Origin: JANQOH01 sp965214495
Lineage (GTDB): Bacteria > Pseudomonadota > Alphaproteobacteria > UBA7887
DNA: 64,000 nt
Direction of reading: 5' to 3'
NCBI GenBank assembly: GCA_965214495.1
Contig: OZ243958.1
Span: 124,001-188,000, forward strand
Below, in pieces: positions 16,623 to 25,775 of this stretch. Made by a program: the position numbers and the translations under genes. Numbering within the stretch: the stretch's first letter is position 1; the number at the start of each line of letters is the position of its first letter. The notes beneath the pieces were generated by a model. That model did not search any database. It saw nothing but the letters and a program-made list of their open reading frames with translations, and was not told the DNA's origin.

Positions 16623-17378
16623 ATGGCTTCACCGGAGAGCGATACCGGCAACGGCGCACCCGTCGTGGCGCGTGACGACGCCCCGGGCGCCAGGCGGACG
16701 CGGGTCGGGCGCATCTTCCGGTCCGTCGCCCCGCGCTACGACCTGATGAACGACCTGATGAGCTTCGGCATCCACCGGCTGTGGCGGCGGGCGATGATCG
16801 ACTCGCTCCGCCTCGCGCCCGGCGCGCGGGTGCTCGATGTCGCCGGCGGCACCGGAGACGTCGCCATGCGGCTCGCCGGGCGCGCCGGGTCGGTGACCGT
16901 GTGCGACGCAGGTCCGGCCATGCTCGTGGAGGGCCGGCGCCGCGCGTGGGATCGCGGCCGCGTGCGTGGCCTCGCATGGGCCTGCGGCGACGCCGAGGCG
17001 TTGCCCTTCGCGCGCGGAACGTTCGACGCGGCGACGGTCGCGTTCGGCATCCGCAACGTCGCCCGCATCGACGCGGCGCTGGGTGAGATCGCGCGGGTGC
17101 TGGCGCCGGGCGGACGCTTCGTGTGCCTGGAGTTCGGCCCGCAAGTGGCACCGTTGCTCGCGCCGCTTTACGACGCCTGGTCGAGACATGCCATCCCGAC
17201 GCTCGGTGCGGTGGTCGCCGGCGACCGCGCGGCTTACGAGTATCTGGTCGAGAGTATTCGCCGCTTTCCACTGCCGGATGCGTTTTCGGCGTCGATCGCG
17301 CAGGCCGGGTTCGCCGGCGTGCGCGCGCGGGCTTTCTCGGGCGGCATCGCCTGGCTGCATTCCGGCTGGCGCGTTTGA
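16623..17378 (+). CDS. ubiE: ubiquinone/menaquinone biosynthesis C-methyltransferase UbiE
   Basis: A 251-aa class I SAM-dependent methyltransferase. FRSVAPRYDLMNDLMSFGIHRLWRR is the UbiE signature. VLDVAGGTGDVA is the SAM-binding motif I, and FGIRNVARIDAALGEIARVLAPGG follows as expected. It methylates the benzoquinol ring in ubiquinone synthesis. Its stop codon overlaps the ubiB start by one base (TGATG), so the two are co-translated. Confidence 0.95.
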   Translation: MASPESDTGNGAPVVARDDAPGARRTRVGRIFRSVAPRYDLMNDLMSFGIHRLWRRAMIDSLRLAPGARVLDVAGGTGDVAMRLAGRAGSVTVCDAGPAMLVEGRRRAWDRGRVRGLAWACGDAEALPFARGTFDAATVAFGIRNVARIDAALGEIARVLAPGGRFVCLEFGPQVAPLLAPLYDAWSRHAIPTLGAVVAGDRAAYEYLVESIRRFPLPDAFSASIAQAGFAGVRARAFSGGIAWLHSGWRV

Positions 17379-18901
17379 TGCTCTCCGGCGCGCGCAATCT
17401 CTGGCGCTTGGCCGTCGTCGCGCGGATTCTGGCGCGGCACGACGCGCTTGCGGCGCTCGAACTGTCAGGGGCGGCCCCGTGGCTGGTCCGCCCCATGCGG
17501 CTGCTCGCGCGGCGCGAAGCGCGGGCGCGGCCGCTCGGCGAATCGCTTGCCGAAGCGGCCGTGGCCCTCGGGCCGAGCTTCATCAAGCTCGGTCAGGCGC
17601 TTTCGACCCGCGCCGACCTGATCGGCGCCGACGCCGCGGCTGATCTCGCGCGCCTGCGCGACCGCCTGCCGCCCTTCCCGGCCGCGGATGCCCGCCGCGT
17701 CGTCGAATCCGAGCTCCGAGCGCCGGTGGCCGCGCTGTTCGTTGCCTTCGAGGACCGACCGGTGGCTGCCGCGTCGATCGCACAGGTCCACTACGCCGTC
17801 ACCAGCGACGGCCGGCCGGTGGCGGTCAAGGTCCTGCGGCCCGGCGTCGAGCGCGCGTTTCGCCGCGACCTCGATCTGTTCCTGTGGCTGGCGCGCCTGA
17901 CCGAGCGCGCCCGCCCGCGCTGGCGCCGGCTGCGCCTCGTCGAGTCCGTGCAGGCGTTCGCCGACATGGTGGCGGTCGAGATGAACCTGGCGCTCGAAGG
18001 CGCGGCGGCCGCCGAGCTCGGCGACAACTTCGCTGGCGATCCGACCCTCAATGTGCCGGCGGTGGATTGGCGGCGGACTGCGCGCCGCGTGCTGACCACC
18101 GAGCGCGTGGCCGGCGTCCCGCTCGGCGATGCCGAGGCGCTCGCTGCCGCCGGCCACGACCCGGCCGACATCGTGGCCAGGGCCGCTGCAGCGACCTTCA
18201 ACCAGGTTTTTCGCGACGGCTACTTTCACGGCGACCCGCATCAGGGCAACATTTTCGTCGCCGGAGACGGCGCGCTGTGGCTGGTCGATTTCGGAATCGT
18301 CGGCCGGATCGACATGCCGACCCGACGCTTCCTCGCCGACGTGCTGATCGGGTTTCTCGAACGCGACTATGCGCGCGTCGCGCGGGTGCATTTCGAAACC
18401 GGCTTCGTGCCGGCGCACAGGTCGCGCGGCGCCTTCACTCAGGCGCTGCGCGCGATCGGCGAGCCGATCCACGGGCTGCCGACCAACGAGATCTCGGTCG
18501 GCCGCCTGCTCGGCCAGTTGTTTCAGACCACCGAGGCATTCGGGATGCCGACCCAGCCGCACCTGTTGCTGTTGCAGAAAGTGATGGTGGTGGCGGAAGG
18601 AGTCGGCCGCGCGCTGCATCCGCAAGCCAACATGTGGGAGCTGGCGCGGCCCTTGATCGAGGCCTGGGCGGCGACGCATATGGGGCCGCAGGCCCGCGCC
18701 CGCGATGCGCTGCGCGAGGCGACCGAAACGGTGCGGCGCCTGCCGCGGCTCGTAGCGCGGGCCGAGGCCGCGTTGGAACGCTTGGCGAGCGCGCCGCCGT
18801 CCGCCGCGCCGCCGCGGGGCGGGCGTGCGGACGCGTTCCTCGCCGGACTCGCGGTCGCCGCGGCAACGATCGTCATTGCGCTTGCTTTCGCGCATCGATA
18901 A
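17378..18901 (+). CDS. ubiB: ubiquinone biosynthesis kinase-like protein UbiB
   Basis: A 507-aa atypical ABC1/ADCK-type kinase-like protein. FIKLGQALSTRADLIG is the KxGQ motif region. ASIAQVHYA and VAVKVLRPG mark the ATP site, FHGDPHQGNIFV the catalytic loop and LVDFGIVGRID the DFG motif. A C-terminal hydrophobic helix (FLAGLAVAAATIVIALAF) anchors it to the membrane. UbiB supports the hydroxylation and methylation steps of ubiquinone synthesis. The 3' end overlaps that of the convergent PPK2 gene by 29 bp. Confidence 0.94.
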   Translation: MLSGARNLWRLAVVARILARHDALAALELSGAAPWLVRPMRLLARREARARPLGESLAEAAVALGPSFIKLGQALSTRADLIGADAAADLARLRDRLPPFPAADARRVVESELRAPVAALFVAFEDRPVAAASIAQVHYAVTSDGRPVAVKVLRPGVERAFRRDLDLFLWLARLTERARPRWRRLRLVESVQAFADMVAVEMNLALEGAAAAELGDNFAGDPTLNVPAVDWRRTARRVLTTERVAGVPLGDAEALAAAGHDPADIVARAAAATFNQVFRDGYFHGDPHQGNIFVAGDGALWLVDFGIVGRIDMPTRRFLADVLIGFLERDYARVARVHFETGFVPAHRSRGAFTQALRAIGEPIHGLPTNEISVGRLLGQLFQTTEAFGMPTQPHLLLLQKVMVVAEGVGRALHPQANMWELARPLIEAWAATHMGPQARARDALREATETVRRLPRLVARAEAALERLASAPPSAAPPRGGRADAFLAGLAVAAATIVIALAFAHR

Positions 18902-19712
18902 CGGCGCGGCGTTCGGCGGACTCCACCGCATCGACAAGCAGGGGATCGACGGGGACCGGGCCGAGCCGCAGATTCTTCGACAGCCGCCCGATGACATACT
19001 TCATCACCGCCACCCGAGCGGCCCATTTGTCGTCGCCGGGCACCGCCATCCACGGTGCCGCGCGCGTCGACGTCTTGTCGAACATCGCGTGATACGCATC
19101 CAGATAGGCGTCCATGCGATCGCGGTTGCGGAAATCTTCGGGGGTGAGTTTCCAACGCTTCAACGGGTCCTCGAGGCGTTCGCGGAACCGCCGCAACTGC
19201 TCCTCGGGCGAGACGTGGAGGAACACCTTGACGACGCGGACGCCGTCGGCGGTCAGGAGATATTCGAACTCGTTGATCTCCTCATAGGCGCGACCCCAGG
19301 ACGCCTTATCGGTCAGCCCTTCGATGCGCTCTACCAGCACCCGGCCATACCATGAGCGATCGAAGATGGCGATGCTGCCGGGTTCCGGCAGGCGCGTCCA
19401 GAAGCGGTAGAGATAGTGGCGGCCCTGCTCTTCGGCGGTCGGCACGCCGATCGGCCAGACCTTGTAGCCGCGCGGGTCGAGTCGGACGGCGAGGCGCCGG
19501 ATCGCGCCGCCCTTGCCGGCCGCATCCCAGCCCTCGAAGGCGATCACCACGCGCACGCCGGCGCGACGGCACGCCTGCTGAACCGCCAGCATACGCTTCT
19601 GCGCCTTCGTCTCGGCCGCCAGATAGTCGCGCTTGTCGGTGAACCGCTTCAGCGGCTCGAGCGAGTCGAGACGAATCTTCTTCTTCGCCATCCTGAAACG
19701 CGGTCGCGCCAT
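18873..19712 (-). CDS. polyphosphate kinase 2 (PPK2) family protein
   Basis: A 279-aa PPK2-fold phosphotransferase using polyphosphate to phosphorylate nucleoside mono- or diphosphates. Walker A is GWDAAGKGG at residues 61-69, and the lid/Walker B region is IAIFDRSWYGRVLVERIEG. WKLTPEDFRNRDRMDAYLDAY and APWMAVPGDDKWAARVAVM are typical of single-domain PPK2. The subclass, and so the preference for AMP, ADP or GDP, cannot be fixed by eye. Confidence 0.92.
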   Translation of the reverse strand: MARPRFRMAKKKIRLDSLEPLKRFTDKRDYLAAETKAQKRMLAVQQACRRAGVRVVIAFEGWDAAGKGGAIRRLAVRLDPRGYKVWPIGVPTAEEQGRHYLYRFWTRLPEPGSIAIFDRSWYGRVLVERIEGLTDKASWGRAYEEINEFEYLLTADGVRVVKVFLHVSPEEQLRRFRERLEDPLKRWKLTPEDFRNRDRMDAYLDAYHAMFDKTSTRAAPWMAVPGDDKWAARVAVMKYVIGRLSKNLRLGPVPVDPLLVDAVESAERRAVIDARKQAQ

Positions 19713-19785
19713 TCCGTCCCCCCCCGAACGCTTGCGTCGGCCGGGTTATAACAAGCGCATTCAGGGGAAGACACGCGAGGCCGCC

Positions 19786-20688
19786 ATGCCCGACGACATT
19801 TCGACCGCCGCCGCCGCGCTCGGCGACCCGGCGCTGCGCGACCGCAACGTCGAGGTGAACGGCGTGCGTTTGCATCTCGTCGAGGCGGGCCGCGGCCGAC
19901 TGATCCTCTTCCTGCACGGCTTTCCCGAGTTCTGGTATGCGTGGCGGCGCCAGCTCACCGTGTTCGGGACCGATTGCCACGCGGTCGCGCCCGACATGCG
20001 CGGCTACAACCTGTCGGAGAAGCCGCCGGGCCTCGAACCCTATCGGATGCGCCATCTGGTCGGCGATGTGCGCGAGCTGGCGCGCACGCTGGGCCACGAC
20101 CGCATGGTTCTGGTCGGCCATGACTGGGGCGGAGTCGTGGCGTGGGCGACCGCCATCGCGTATCCCGAACTGATCGAGCGGCTGGTCATCGTCAACGCGC
20201 CGCATCCCGCCATCTTTCCGCGGCTCCTCAGGGAGCACCCGCCGCAGATCGCGGCAAGCCGCTATATGACCGATTTCCTCGACCCGGATACCGAGGAACG
20301 CTTGCTGGCGGACGATGCACGGGAACTGGCCCGCTGGATCACGACCTGGGCGATCGCCAAGGGGCTGATGACCGAAGAAGACGACCGCCGCTACCGGGCC
20401 GCGTGGCGCATCCCCGGAGCCCTGACGGCGATGCTCGCCTACTACCGCAACCGGGGGCTTGCGATGCCCTCTTCATCCGGGGCGCTCGCCGTGCGCGTGC
20501 CGACCCACCTGCTGTGGGGCATGAAGGACCGCGCGCTGACTCCGGCCAATCTCGACGGTCTCGCCGACTACGTGCCCCGTCTCGCGGTCGAGCGAGTCGA
20601 GGATGCAGGCCATTGGGTGGTCCACGAACGACCGGATCGCATGGAAGCGACGGTGCGCGCAGCGCTCGCGCCGTGGCCGGGAGCCTGA
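19786..20688 (+). CDS. alpha/beta hydrolase, epoxide hydrolase-like
   Basis: A 300-aa alpha/beta hydrolase. HGFPEFWYAWRRQL forms the oxyanion hole and GHDWGG carries an aspartate nucleophile, as in soluble epoxide hydrolases and haloalkane dehalogenases. DAGHWV holds the catalytic histidine. The HGFPE motif favours epoxide hydrolase or fluoroacetate-dehalogenase-like activity. ATG 19786 was preferred because the family N-terminus begins shortly after it (NVEVNGVRLHLVEAG); the frame is open further upstream. It is followed twelve bases later by a small membrane-protein gene. Confidence 0.88.
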   Translation: MPDDISTAAAALGDPALRDRNVEVNGVRLHLVEAGRGRLILFLHGFPEFWYAWRRQLTVFGTDCHAVAPDMRGYNLSEKPPGLEPYRMRHLVGDVRELARTLGHDRMVLVGHDWGGVVAWATAIAYPELIERLVIVNAPHPAIFPRLLREHPPQIAASRYMTDFLDPDTEERLLADDARELARWITTWAIAKGLMTEEDDRRYRAAWRIPGALTAMLAYYRNRGLAMPSSSGALAVRVPTHLLWGMKDRALTPANLDGLADYVPRLAVERVEDAGHWVVHERPDRMEATVRAALAPWPGA

Positions 20689-20700
20689 GCCGCCCGCCTG

Positions 20701-20874
20701 ATGCCGGACCTGGTGGATCTCCTGTTTCTGGCGTTGACCGGCGGGGTCGCGTGGCACGCGCTCACCTGGCGCAACGAGGAGGGGAAGCGAGACTGGGTGC
20801 GGCAGCTCTTCGGCTGTATCGCACTGGTGTTCTTTCTGCGCGTGCTGCTGGTCGATGTGCTCGGCGTGATCTGA
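20701..20874 (+). CDS. 57-aa small membrane protein
   Basis: A short open frame, ATG 20701 to TGA 20874, encoding MPDLVDLLFLALTGGVAWHA, a charged middle (RNEEGKRDW) and a second hydrophobic helix (GCIALVFFLRVLLVDVLGVI). Two helices with a polar loop suggest an inner-membrane protein. It lies 12 bp after the hydrolase stop on the same strand and may share its message. No family recognised. Confidence 0.5.
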   Translation: MPDLVDLLFLALTGGVAWHALTWRNEEGKRDWVRQLFGCIALVFFLRVLLVDVLGVI

Positions 20875-20888
20875 AGCGCTGCGCCGGC

Positions 20889-21458
20889 CTATTGCTGATA
20901 CGCGCGTTGCGCGTCGTCGATGTCCGGCATCCGCAACCGGCGCTGTGCCGGCGGCTTCGCGAGTTCGCTTTCAAGATAGGCGAGGCGGTCGGCGACGGTC
21001 GGCGGCCGATCGGCCTGCTTACGCAGAAACCGGGTGAGCCAGTGCGGGCCGTCTGCCACCGCGGGGTCGAGCGCCAGCGCGTGGCGATAATCGGTCACCG
21101 CCGCTTCGTGCCGGCCGAGGCGGTCGTGGAGAATGCCGCGATTGGCCCAGACGAAGGCGACGTCCGGCTCGGCGGCGATGGCGCGTTCGAACGCCTGCAA
21201 CGCGGCGTCGCTCTCGCCGAGCTGCATCAGGCTCAGCGCGATGCCGCGCAGCGCGAAGCCGTTGTCGGATTGCAGAGCCGCGCGCTCGCGATAGAGCGCC
21301 AGCGCGCGCTCGTAGTCTCCGTCGTCGAAGGCGCGGTCGGCGGCAGCCTGAGCGTCGAGCGCCGGGTCGCGTTGCGCGATCAGCGTGTCGTAGAGGAACC
21401 ATGCCACGCCGGCGACCGCCAGCGCGACCGCCAGCCGCTTCCAGGTGCGATCCGACAT
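20889..21458 (-). CDS. membrane-anchored TPR protein
   Basis: A 189-aa protein with an N-terminal membrane helix (LAVALAVAGVAWFLYDTL) and about three tetratricopeptide repeats from residue 35 onward (ADRAFDDGDYERALALYRER, GIALSLMQLGESDAALQAFE and ANRGILHDRLGRHEAAVTDY). The repeats would face the periplasm or cytoplasm and scaffold protein contacts. The start follows the upstream small gene by one base, so the two genes form a tight pair. Confidence 0.82.
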   Translation of the reverse strand: MSDRTWKRLAVALAVAGVAWFLYDTLIAQRDPALDAQAAADRAFDDGDYERALALYRERAALQSDNGFALRGIALSLMQLGESDAALQAFERAIAAEPDVAFVWANRGILHDRLGRHEAAVTDYRHALALDPAVADGPHWLTRFLRKQADRPPTVADRLAYLESELAKPPAQRRLRMPDIDDAQRAYQQ

Positions 21459-21459
21459 C

Positions 21460-21690
21460 TCACGGCAAGTCGATCAGGCGCAGGTTGAACAGCGCCGCGA
21501 AGGTCAGGGCGATCGGCACGGCGAGCACCCACGCGCGCCGGCGCTGGCCGGCCCTCGCCTCCGCGTCCAGCGTCCTGTTCAGGCGCCGCTCGAGCCGTCG
21601 GACGCCGAGCACCCAGACCAGACGGCCGACTGGCCACCACAGCACGGCGGCCAGGGCAAGGGTCCAGGCCACATAGCCCTGTCCGCTCAC
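21460..21690 (-). CDS. 76-aa small membrane protein paired with the TPR gene and symporter
   Basis: A 76-aa protein with two hydrophobic segments (VAWTLALAAVLWWPVGRLVWVL and VLAVPIALTFAALFNL) separated by a basic stretch rich in Arg (RRLERRLNRTLDAEARAGQRRR). It lies 15 bp downstream of the symporter gene and abuts the TPR gene. A symporter - small membrane protein - TPR order suggests a transport-associated subunit, as small subunits accompany some sodium:solute symporters, but this is inference. Confidence 0.6.
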   Translation of the reverse strand: MSGQGYVAWTLALAAVLWWPVGRLVWVLGVRRLERRLNRTLDAEARAGQRRRAWVLAVPIALTFAALFNLRLIDLP

Positions 21691-21705
21691 GCAGCGCTCC
21701 CGTCG

Positions 21706-24051
21706 TCAGGCCTTGCCGGCGGCCAGGCTCACGTCACCGATGTCGTCCCGCAATGCTTCGACCTCGCGAGACGGCACGGTCGAAAGCTCCATCTTGTAGG
21801 CGAGGAACCACATCATGAAGACGCCGATCGCCCACCACAGAACCTGCCAGGCCCAGATCGAGGGAATGCCGAACAACCAGCTCGACGGGTCGTTCGGCGA
21901 CCCGAAGACGGTATTGCCGATCACCGCGCCCGGCCCGATGGCGAACAGGAACCAGATCAGGGCGAGCGCCCACGCCCGGGGCGCCAGATGACGCTTGTTC
22001 TCCGGCAGTCCCGCATGTTCGCGCAGGAAACCGTGGAAGAGCATCTTGTGATCGAGGTCCGCTTTGTTCTGGGTGACCGCCGACACGAGGATCGCGACAC
22101 CGAAATTGAACAATATCCCCCAGCCGGCGGAGTGGATGGTCAGCGGCCAGCGCCCCCAGGCGGTGACGCCGAGTTGCTGCCCGATCGTCTCGGTGAGCGT
22201 GACCGCCACCAGACCGGCGATGAGGCCGAGCGTGACCCCGGCCCGGGTGAGCCACGGCCACCAGCAGACCGCAATCAGCGCCGGCCACATCTGGAAGCCG
22301 TAGGCGACCGCGAGGCCGCCGAGCAGCACCAGCGCATCCGACGACACGGTGGCCACCACCAGTGCCGCGAGCACGATCGCCACCACGCCGAGCCGCCCGA
22401 ACAGCTTCTGTTGCGCGTGCGTAGCCGCCGGCATGATGTAGTGCTTGAGCAGGTCGCGCGTCAGCATCCCGCCGGCGGTGGACATATAGGCCGCGCCGGT
22501 GGATTGCATGGCGGCGAGCGCGCAGACCGACAGCAGACCGACCAGCCACGGCGCCACGCCGGCGACGAGGTTGATCATCTGCGGCACCAGCATGCCCTGC
22601 TTGCCCTCGGAGTTCATCAGGTCGATCAGCGCCGGCGCCGCCGCGGCGTCGAACCGCCCCGCATCCTCGCCCGACTCCGCACCGCCGCTCTCGTGCCAGG
22701 CGACAAGCTTCGCCGCCGCCGTAGCGCCGTCGCCCTCGCCCGCCGCCAGATCGCCGAACGACGGGATCGCGCCGCTCTGGCGATAAATTTCAAGCGCTGC
22801 CGCCACGATCGAGCCGACCTCGGCGCCGTCGAGCGCGTCGGTGACGTCCTCGCGATAGGCCGATTCGATGACGCTGGCCTGAAGCCGGTTGGCGGATTCG
22901 GCGGTCTTGTCGGGGTGCGCCGCGTGGAAGTCGAGATCGGCGCCCAGGAAATGCCCGCCCATGCCCTGGAACGCCGTGAAGACGAACAGAATCAGGCCGA
23001 TACCGAACGACGACGCCCACACCTGCTGCGGGGCGAAGGGTCTGGGGGTGCGGTTCGAGAACGCCCACATGGTAAAGGCGGGCGCCGACTGGATGCCCAT
23101 CAGCGCGAACATGTAGGCGAGCACCATGATGCCGGTCCACGCGCCGCCCTGCGCCTTGCTGCCCGCGTCCACGAACTGGATCACCCCCGGAATGGCGATG
23201 TAGTGGCTGTAGCCGTCGGGCGTGACGCGCTTCGCCTCGGCCACGAGCGGCGTGAGTTCCGCCGCTTCCGCGGCCAGCGCCGGGTCATCCGCCGCCGCGG
23301 CGATGCGGGCTTGCGCCTCGCTATAGGTGAGTCCTCTGGTCTCGAGCGCCGCCACCGCGGCGGCCCCGGCCCTGCGATCGTCCTCCGAAAGCGCTGCGAT
23401 GCCGTCGATCATCCGGCCCATGCCGCCGACATGCGACAGCGCGATGATGCCGATCGCAACGATGCCGACGGCAAGCAGCACGCACTGCATGGTATCGACA
23501 TAGGCGACGGCGCGCAGCCCGCCCGAGGCGACGTAGATGATCACCACCGCCGAGAGCACCCACATGCCGAAATTGACGTCGAGCATCCCGTCGGTGAGGA
23601 CGTTGAACAGGAAGCCCGAAGCGCGTAGCTGCACGCCGAGATAGGGCACCGAGAACACCAGCGCGACGATCACGACCAGAATGCGGATGGTGTCGGAGCG
23701 GAAATAGTCCGACAGCATCTCGCCCGGCGTGACGAAGCCGAAGCGCTTGCCGATCATCCATTGCCGCTTGAGGAACAGGACCCCGGTGAACGGGATGGTG
23801 ATGGCGTAGAACGAGGCGTAGGCGTAGGGCAGGCCGTCGCGATAGATCAGGCCCGGGTGACCCATGAAGGTCCAGCCCGAGAACGATGTCGCTGTGGCGG
23901 CGAGCACGAAGACCCAGATCGAAATGCCGCGCCCGGCGATGAAGTAGTCGCTTGCGGTACGCGACGTCAGCGCCCCCTTGACGCCCCAGAAAATGCAATA
24001 GCCCCAGTACAGCAGAACGAAGACGAACAGCCAGACGACCTTGGCATCCAT
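21706..24051 (-). CDS. sodium:solute symporter (SSS family), enlarged
   Basis: A 781-aa secondary transporter, longer than the usual 450-550 aa. The N-terminal half has the SSS core: SDYFIAGRGISIWVFVLAATATSFSGWTFMGHPGLIYRDG, then FGFVTPGEMLSDYF and SVPYLGVQLRASGFLF. Helices continue through SAPAFTMWAFSNRTPRPFAP and AMQSTGAAYMSTAGGMLTRD. Hydrophilic inserts at about residues 245-300 and 385-490 explain the extra length. The reading is open from 24096, but ATG 24051 (MDAKVVWLFVFV) gives the expected first helix. The substrate is unknown; family members carry sugars, organic acids, amino acids or vitamins with sodium. Confidence 0.9.
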   Translation of the reverse strand: MDAKVVWLFVFVLLYWGYCIFWGVKGALTSRTASDYFIAGRGISIWVFVLAATATSFSGWTFMGHPGLIYRDGLPYAYASFYAITIPFTGVLFLKRQWMIGKRFGFVTPGEMLSDYFRSDTIRILVVIVALVFSVPYLGVQLRASGFLFNVLTDGMLDVNFGMWVLSAVVIIYVASGGLRAVAYVDTMQCVLLAVGIVAIGIIALSHVGGMGRMIDGIAALSEDDRRAGAAAVAALETRGLTYSEAQARIAAAADDPALAAEAAELTPLVAEAKRVTPDGYSHYIAIPGVIQFVDAGSKAQGGAWTGIMVLAYMFALMGIQSAPAFTMWAFSNRTPRPFAPQQVWASSFGIGLILFVFTAFQGMGGHFLGADLDFHAAHPDKTAESANRLQASVIESAYREDVTDALDGAEVGSIVAAALEIYRQSGAIPSFGDLAAGEGDGATAAAKLVAWHESGGAESGEDAGRFDAAAAPALIDLMNSEGKQGMLVPQMINLVAGVAPWLVGLLSVCALAAMQSTGAAYMSTAGGMLTRDLLKHYIMPAATHAQQKLFGRLGVVAIVLAALVVATVSSDALVLLGGLAVAYGFQMWPALIAVCWWPWLTRAGVTLGLIAGLVAVTLTETIGQQLGVTAWGRWPLTIHSAGWGILFNFGVAILVSAVTQNKADLDHKMLFHGFLREHAGLPENKRHLAPRAWALALIWFLFAIGPGAVIGNTVFGSPNDPSSWLFGIPSIWAWQVLWWAIGVFMMWFLAYKMELSTVPSREVEALRDDIGDVSLAAGKA

Positions 24052-24235
24052 TGCGTGTTCCCCCATTTGCCCGCGGCGCCGGCGCGGCCTTTCCATGCCC
24101 CCTACGCTCTACGGCACACCCGCGCCCTTGGCAAGCGTCGAGATGACGGAACGACGCTGCGCGTGCCCCGGCAGGCGCGGTTGTGCCGCTCTCCCATCCG
24201 TGATAGCCGGGATGCGGACGGCGAAAGACGGAAAT

Positions 24236-24733
24236 ATGAACGATGAGAGCGGCGGCAAGCCGTCCGCAAGGGCCGGCGAGCAGGCGACCTTCACGGTGCG
24301 CGCGCAGTATATCAAGGACCTGTCGTTCGAGAATCCCGACGCGCCGCGGTCGGTGGCGGGAACCAAACCGCCGCGGGTCGAATTGTCGGTCAGCGTCAAC
24401 GGGCGCGAATTGGCCGACGACACTCACGAGGTCGAACTGAAGCTCGAAGTGCGCGCGACGCAGGGAGACGCGGTCGCGTTCGTCGTCGAACTGACCTATG
24501 GCGGGGTGTTCCAGATCGGCGGCGTGACGGAGTCGCAGGTGCGGCCGACGGTCATGACCGAATGCCCGCGCTTCCTGTTTCCGTTCGCCCGCCGGGTCAT
24601 CGCGGACTGCACGCGCGAGGGCGGCTTCCCGCCGCTCATGCTCGATCCGATTGATTTCAACGCGCTGTTCCACCGCTCGGAACAGGCGCGGCGCGGCGCC
24701 AACGGCGGCCAGGCGAACACGGCGCTGAACTGA
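24236..24733 (+). CDS. secB: protein-export chaperone SecB
   Basis: A 165-aa tetrameric chaperone that keeps precursors unfolded and passes them to SecA. Signatures include RAQYIKDLSFENPDAP, the alternating strand VELSVSVNGREL, YGGVFQIGGV and CPRFLFPFARRVIADCTREGGFPPLMLDPIDF. The ATG at 24236 is the only start giving the normal length. It is divergent from the symporter gene across a 184-bp gap that must hold both promoters. Confidence 0.96.
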   Translation: MNDESGGKPSARAGEQATFTVRAQYIKDLSFENPDAPRSVAGTKPPRVELSVSVNGRELADDTHEVELKLEVRATQGDAVAFVVELTYGGVFQIGGVTESQVRPTVMTECPRFLFPFARRVIADCTREGGFPPLMLDPIDFNALFHRSEQARRGANGGQANTALN

Positions 24734-24901
24734 CCCGGATCGAATCCCTGCTCCCTCGCGCCGTCGGCCCCGGTCGCGATCCCTGCACACGGCAGGGAGC
24801 CTGCACACAAGATGCGAATTAAGGCTTCCCGCTGCCCGTTTCAGGCTTGACCGGGAACCCGCGTGCGGCATATGTGTGCCCCGGGATACGGAGGAACCGC
24901 C

Positions 24902-25336
24902 ATGAATGTGGACGGCGTCATCGAACGAATGAAGACCGAGCGTGCGAATCTCGAAGAGCGGAAAGAACCTCTCCGGGAAGAGCTTCGCGCCATCGAGGAA
25001 CGAATCGTCCGGTTGGATGTAGCGCTGGAAGAGTTCGAGAGCGTCGCCAGCCGCATGAAACCCGCCGCGCCGGCGGCGAAACCGCAGCGCCGGAGACGAG
25101 GAAAGCGGCCGGACATCACCGCCAGGGCCGCGATCTACCGCATCCTGCGGGATAGCGGCCAGTCCGGAATAAAAGCTGTCGAGCTGCGGGCGCTCGCCGA
25201 ACGGGATTTCGGTCGGGAAATCACCTCGAAGGCGGCCAGCAACGCCCTCGGGATACTCAGGCACGAAGGCAAGGCCCGCCGCGACGGCTATCTCTGGTAT
25301 CTCGTTGACGAAACCGGGCCGGAAGCGACCGGATAA
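24902..25336 (+). CDS. coiled-coil plus winged-helix-like protein, unknown function
   Basis: A 144-aa protein starting at ATG 24902 after GGAGG. Residues 1-45 form a charged coiled coil (RMKTERANLEERKEPLREEL). Residues 55-75 form a basic, Ala/Pro-rich linker (KPQRRRRGKRP). Residues 76-137 resemble a winged-helix domain (ARAAIYRILRDSGQSGIKAV ... SNALGILRHEGKARRDGYLW). The layout suggests a dimeric DNA-binding regulator. I recognise no named family. It follows secB with a 168-bp gap and is probably transcribed separately. Confidence 0.65.
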   Translation: MNVDGVIERMKTERANLEERKEPLREELRAIEERIVRLDVALEEFESVASRMKPAAPAAKPQRRRRGKRPDITARAAIYRILRDSGQSGIKAVELRALAERDFGREITSKAASNALGILRHEGKARRDGYLWYLVDETGPEATG

Positions 25337-25356
25337 CTGCGCGAACCGGTCGCCCG

Positions 25357-25761
25357 TCAGTTTCCGCGTATCGGAGAGGACGGACGGCGAGCACGTCGCG
25401 GGGCCTTCCGGCGCCCCGGCCTTCGTTCCGGTTTGGGCGGCATGGTCCTGACACAGGCGACCGCCTCGCCGATCAGAGCGTCGATCTCGGCACGATCGCG
25501 CGCCAACGGATCCTCCACCGCCGCGAAATTCGTCATCGGTCGGCCCGCCATCGGCTTGAACACCGACACCGTGCCGGCGGTCAGCAATTCGACGCGGCGT
25601 TCCGGTGGCAGCCGCACGACCAGCCGGTGCTCGTACAGCCCGAAGCACAGATGGCCGCCGAGAAAGGCTGACGGATAGCTGAACATCTTGCGCCGCGCCA
25701 GGCCCGCGATATCGGGCGCCAGCGTATCGAACAGCGCGACCAGCGATCGGCGCCACGCCAT
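25357..25761 (-). CDS. TfoX N-terminal domain-family protein
   Basis: A 134-aa protein whose first 95 residues fit the TfoX_N fold: ARRKMFSYPSAFLGGHLCFGLYEHRLVVRLP, then FKPMAGRPMTNFAAV. The tail is a basic, Arg/Lys/Pro-rich stretch (PKPERRPGRRKAPRRARRP) that could bind nucleic acid. TfoX in enterics regulates competence, but stand-alone TfoX_N proteins in other bacteria have no firm role. It lies 14 bp downstream of the metallohydrolase and is convergent with the coiled-coil gene. Confidence 0.72.
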   Translation of the reverse strand: MAWRRSLVALFDTLAPDIAGLARRKMFSYPSAFLGGHLCFGLYEHRLVVRLPPERRVELLTAGTVSVFKPMAGRPMTNFAAVEDPLARDRAEIDALIGEAVACVRTMPPKPERRPGRRKAPRRARRPSSPIRGN

Positions 25762-25775
25762 CGGTTCCGGCGCCG

